NCBI GenBank assembly: GCA_963727045.1
Contig: CAVSES010000001.1
Location: 1,054,001-1,118,000, forward strand
DNA length: 64,000 bases
Direction of reading: 5' to 3'
Origin: Bog-1198 sp963727045
Lineage (GTDB): Bacteria > Pseudomonadota > Gammaproteobacteria > Steroidobacterales > Steroidobacteraceae
Part shown: positions 60,569 to 64,000 of the stretch, piece after piece
Position numbering within the stretch: position 1 is the first letter of the stretch
Layout of the letters: every line of letters begins with the position of its first letter
Notes under the pieces: model-generated
Database searches by the model: none
What the model was told of the DNA's origin: nothing
The model's input: the letters and a program-made list of their open reading frames with translations, nothing else
Made by a program: the position numbers and the translations under genes

Positions 60569-61684
60569 CTACTTGCGCTGACTTTCGCGAGGCAATGTGA
60601 ACTTAAGCGAAGTTCCGAATTGCGGATTCGATTTGACCTCAATGCCGCCTCCATGCGCGAGGACGATTTCTCGGCAAATGAAAAGTCCCAGGCCAAGGCC
60701 GGACGATCCCTCGGATTGCTGCCCAGGCACTCCACCCTTCAGGTACAGCGGCTCGAAAAGCGAATCAAGGGCATCCCCCGGAATGCATGGTCCATCGTTG
60801 TGTACCTCCACAGAGACCTTGTCATTTTCTGACGCCGCGGTAAGAGACACCGGTGAATCAACACGTCCATGCTTTAGCGCATTCGATAGCCAATTCCCAA
60901 TCAATTGCGATATGCGTGCGGAATCCCAGACGCCGTTCAACGGCCCTGAATAGTGCCGGATGATCACTCTGCCCGGATTGACCAACTCTAACTCGTCGAT
61001 GGTCCCGGAGCATAGGGCCTGCATGTTCGCTGCATTCGGAGTTACTGGCATACCTTGACCGAGCTTCGACCTTGCATAATCGAGAAGATCTGACACCAAC
61101 TGTTCGGAGCGACTGACGCTGATCTTGATTCGAGCCGCTGTTTGGATGCACTTCGAAGTCTCGGTCGCATTTCGAATAATGTAGGAAGCGCCCATTAATA
61201 TCGCGTGTAGCGGGTTTCGGAGGTCGTGGGCGAAGATTCCGATGATGACGGTTCGTGCTTCATCAAGTTTTTGTGAGTAGTGACGGACCGACGAGGCGAG
61301 AGCTTCGTCAACAGATTCGTTGAACCGAGTAATCTCATGAGGATGACCGACTTCACCCATCTTCTGGGCGGCCCATCGACGTAACACACTCCTGCGAAGG
61401 GCCCTGAACTCACCGATGAGTTGATTCAAATCGAAATGTTCCTTGACTCTAGCCAGCGCGTGCTGCTCGCCCGCAGTCTCTAACGCGGGAGAGTTATCCG
61501 GCGTCAACCCCTTGGATTTGTCTTCTTGAGTTTGGAGCGTTTGAGATCGCGAGATGTCAGTAGCGATTGTTTCCAAGATATCTTTCGCGTGGTTCCGAAG
61601 AAGTCTTTCGCTGATTACTGTCGCGGGAAATAGTGACTGAGCGTAATTCTCCCAATCTTGAAGGATCCCCTCTGTCGACTTCAC
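60569..61684 (-). CDS. Soluble sensor histidine kinase
   Basis: A 371-residue kinase without transmembrane segments. The N-terminal ~145 residues form a helical, RsbR-N-like sensor (ENYAQSLFPATVISERLLRN). The dimerisation/phosphoacceptor helix has H153 in FAHDLRNPLHAIL. The ATPase domain has an N box (LIGNWLSNALKHG), G1 (VHNDGPCIP) and G2 (SSGLGLGLFICREIV). No response-regulator gene is adjacent, so it is an orphan. It lies between the TPR remnant and the transposon remains. Confidence 0.92.
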   Translation of the reverse strand: MKSTEGILQDWENYAQSLFPATVISERLLRNHAKDILETIATDISRSQTLQTQEDKSKGLTPDNSPALETAGEQHALARVKEHFDLNQLIGEFRALRRSVLRRWAAQKMGEVGHPHEITRFNESVDEALASSVRHYSQKLDEARTVIIGIFAHDLRNPLHAILMGASYIIRNATETSKCIQTAARIKISVSRSEQLVSDLLDYARSKLGQGMPVTPNAANMQALCSGTIDELELVNPGRVIIRHYSGPLNGVWDSARISQLIGNWLSNALKHGRVDSPVSLTAASENDKVSVEVHNDGPCIPGDALDSLFEPLYLKGGVPGQQSEGSSGLGLGLFICREIVLAHGGGIEVKSNPQFGTSLKFTLPRESQRK

Positions 61685-61892
61685 TATTCTCTGGCCATTT
61701 ATTTCAGCAATCTGTCACTCGATTCCGCTCGCGGATTACAAATAAGCGATTGAGATGATTGCCGATTTGCCGGTTGCTGCGCCGCGAGCATCGCTGCTGC
61801 AGTGTGACATGAAATATTTCACGAATCTATGGCACGATCACGTCGCGCAATAGCAATTCGTGGCCACATCAAGCAGGAAGGAATCTGCGGTC

Positions 61893-63688
61893 ATGGAACG
61901 GCTGAGTTCGGCGGTCCGGCTCGACTTGAGGCCCGGCGAGTGGGTCCTCTGGAAAGCGCGTCCCTTTCGTTTTATCTCCCTGCAAGGAAGCACAGCGAGT
62001 ATTCGCGACTCGGTCAATGCAGAGTTGCATGAGGTGGCAGTCGCGGAGTTGCGCGGCATGCCATCGCTTCCACCCGAAGACGTTGACCAGCGATGTGGAT
62101 CGGCTACGAACCACCTCAGACCAGAGTTGGTCCCTGGCGCAGCAACGTGAGTCGATCATTCGAGAGTTGCTGAACGGCGAGGGCTCCATGGCAGACGCGC
62201 TTGGCGGCGGCCGCCAACGTGCTGGATATCAGCCCACGAACAGTGCGGCGTCTGGTCAAGCAATACCGCGCCTCATCGCAAACGACCAGTCTGGTCGCCA
62301 AAGCCGCCGGGCCACATCAAAAGCGGCGCCGCTTAGGCCCAACCCGAGAACGAATCATTGACGAGGCGATCGAGAGCTCATTATTTGATTCGGCCGAAGC
62401 CACCAATGGAGGAAGCGTATAACCGGGTCGTCGATCGATGTCGTGAACTCGCTTTGCGGCCACCGGCCCGCAATAGCGTGTTGAAGCGCATCCGAGCCCT
62501 CGACGCGCGCTTCGCCGCCCGCAAGCGCTTAGGATCCAAGGCCGCACAGGCCATCGCCCAGTCCACGCCCGGCACGCTCGAAGCCCGAGAGGCGCTCGAA
62601 CTGATTCAGATGGACCACACGCTCGCCGATGTCATCATCGTGGACTCGCGCCATCGGCGGCCAATTTGTCGACCGTGGTTGAGCCTTGCGATCGATGTAG
62701 CCACCCGCTGCGTTCTCGGCGCTCATGTAGCGATCGAGGCTCCCTCCGCACTCGGCGGTGGCGCTGTGCATGGAACACGCTTGCCGGCCCAAGGACAGGC
62801 CGCACAATCTTCTTCAATCCGACGCGCCCTGGCCGATGTTCGGCATTCCCAAGCAGGTTTTGGTCGACAATGGCCCCGAGTTTCATGGCGCGGCACTTGA
62901 GCGAGGCTGCCGTGAATACGGCATCACCCTCCTCCACCGGCCCGTCGCCCGCCCACATTACGGCGGTCATATCGAACGACTCATCGGCACGATGATGGGC
63001 AAAGTACATTTGCTCCCCGGCACCACGGACGCCTCGCCCGCTGCCCGGGGCGGCTATGACTCCGAGGCGGCCGCGGTGCTCACGTTACCCGAGTTTGCCC
63101 GCTGGCTTGCGCTCGAGATCGGTCAATACCACCATCATGAGCATCGGATGCTGGGTACGACGCCAGCCGCTGCCTGGAACGACAGCCTGGCGACGGGCAT
63201 CGCCCCGGTTGTGCCGGCCCACCCGGAGGCGTTCTTGATCAGCTTCCTGCCGGTAACGCGGCGTCGCCTGCAGCGGGATGGACTGCATTTCGAACGCATC
63301 CGCTATTGGTCGGACGTTCTGCCGGTGATAGCGCAGCCACGCGAGCCGTTGATGGTGCGATATGACCCACGGGACATCTCCCGGCTGCACGTGATCGGCA
63401 AGGATCACCACTACCACACAATCACCTACGCCAACATCACTCGGCCGCCAATCTCGCTCGAGGAAGTGCGCCACGCCTACGCTGCGCTTCGCGCACAGAG
63501 GGCATAAAAGCGTCAACGAAGGGCGGATCTTTGAATTCCGTGCTAAGCAGCGGGAGCTCGTGGCCGCCGCCACCTCAGCCACTAAAGCGATGCGACGAAA
63601 GGTCGAGCCAGGACGCCCGGCGCCCTCAATCAAACTCCCCGCCGGCCACAATCGATTACGGTCAAGAAGCGGTGCCATCGCCGGGTGA
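61893..63688 (+). pseudogene. tniA: TniA/TnsB-like DDE transposase, multiply frameshifted
   Basis: Pieces of one Mu/TniA-type transposase occur in successive frames. MERLSSAVRLDLRPGEWVLW comes first. SWSLAQQRESIIRELLNGEG and ANVLDISPRTVRRLVKQYRA (helix-turn-helix) follow. Next is LELIQMDHTLADVIIVDSRH with the first Asp, then KQVLVDNGPEFHGAALERGC and HIERLIGTMMGKVHLLPG with the second Asp and the Glu. The basic tail (EFRAKQRELVAAATSATKAM) ends at TGA 63686. At least five phase changes separate them, near 62080, 62205, 62370, 62745 and 63490. It is 19 bases upstream of tniB. Confidence 0.88.
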
Positions 63689-63707
63689 AATCTGGACAGC
63701 TCTCCCC

Positions 63708-64000
63708 ATGACACTGGATCTGTCTCATCTTGCGGCGAGCGTGAAAGAGGAGGCCTTTCATGATGCGCCGACGCGGGTGCGGTTCGTGCAAACGGCGCGG
63801 TGGGTCGAATTTGCGCGCGGACGACTTGCGCTCGAGGAACTGGAGCGCCGCTATCAGTATCCAAGTTGCGCTCGTATGCCCTGCATGCTGCTTTATGGCG
63901 ATAGCGGTATGGGCAAGACCATGCTGATTGAGAAGATGGAGCGCCAGCACCCGAATTCCCATCATGAACGGCGTGGCCTGACCCTGCGCCCGGTGCTTCG
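63708..64000 (+). CDS. tniB: TniB-like transposition ATPase, cut by window edge
   Basis: ATG 63708 opens a frame running past the window edge. The first 97 residues include RVRFVQTARWVEFARGRLAL and the Walker A motif YGDSGMGKTMLIEKM, the N-terminus of TniB/TnsC-type AAA+ ATPases that pick transposition targets. No frameshift is seen so far, in contrast to tniA. Any tniQ or cargo would lie to the right, outside the window. Confidence 0.9.
   Translation, partial: MTLDLSHLAASVKEEAFHDAPTRVRFVQTARWVEFARGRLALEELERRYQYPSCARMPCMLLYGDSGMGKTMLIEKMERQHPNSHHERRGLTLRPVL

Noticed and set aside
61800..61830. Transposon terminal repeat TGTGACATGAAATATTTCACG
   Set aside because: It looks like a possible TGT-type end of the TniA element, but no second copy or target duplication can be seen in the window, so no boundary is called.

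Overview
The window is GC-rich chromosomal DNA, apart from a lower-GC island around a Fic gene near 44-45.6 kb. It most resembles a gammaproteobacterium of the Steroidobacter/Nevskia/Xanthomonadales kind. That placement is inference from the gene content: STN-type TonB receptors with FecI/FecR regulators, TolB-like/TPR proteins, PilZ, HDOD, DUF3592 and DUF6515-like proteins. No rRNA or complete tRNA gene is present to anchor taxonomy.

Layout. 1-5.9 kb holds a Ser/Thr kinase cut by the edge, a PilZ protein, a Dph6-like ATPase, an Asp/Glu racemase, a lytic transglycosylase and an HDOD protein. 6-7.5 kb has an intact FitAB-type toxin-antitoxin (TA) pair and a decayed VapBC pair. 7.6-12.6 kb has an M28 peptidase, a Gly/His-rich secreted protein and a scrapyard of LysR, epoxide hydrolase and glyoxalase remnants. 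12.9-21.8 kb has an OmpA-type protein, membrane and secreted proteins, an XRE-TolB-TPR protein, a cupin and a large unknown secreted protein. 22.2-29 kb is a coherent minus-strand operon: ECF sigma, FecR, TonB receptor, alpha/beta hydrolase, D-serine dehydratase. 29.3-35.4 kb has an intact VapBC pair, a beta-lactamase-fold hydrolase, a PIN/Phd pair and a PhoD phosphatase. 35.9-40 kb is a four-gene envelope operon (three lipoproteins, one with an OmpA domain, and a 55-residue membrane protein). 40-45.5 kb has a candidate ADP-ribosyltransferase, a DUF433/DUF5615 pair, a SWIM-domain protein and a Fic protein. 45.6-49 kb is mobile-element debris (Tn3, two IS21 fragments).

The most striking part is 49.06-59.07 kb: five tandem paralogous genes on the minus strand. 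Each encodes an N-terminal TIR domain, one transmembrane helix, a TolB/FlgO-like domain and TPR repeats, and each start codon overlaps the preceding stop by 4 bases. This is one translationally coupled set of five membrane-anchored TIR proteins. Beyond it lie a small membrane protein, a TPR fragment, a soluble histidine kinase, and a decayed TniA with an intact-looking TniB start at the right edge.

Two related dispersed repeat types, one carrying a tRNA(Phe)-like 3' half, recur through the window and usually lie next to a TA or Fic module. This suggests these toxin genes arrived or moved with the repeats.
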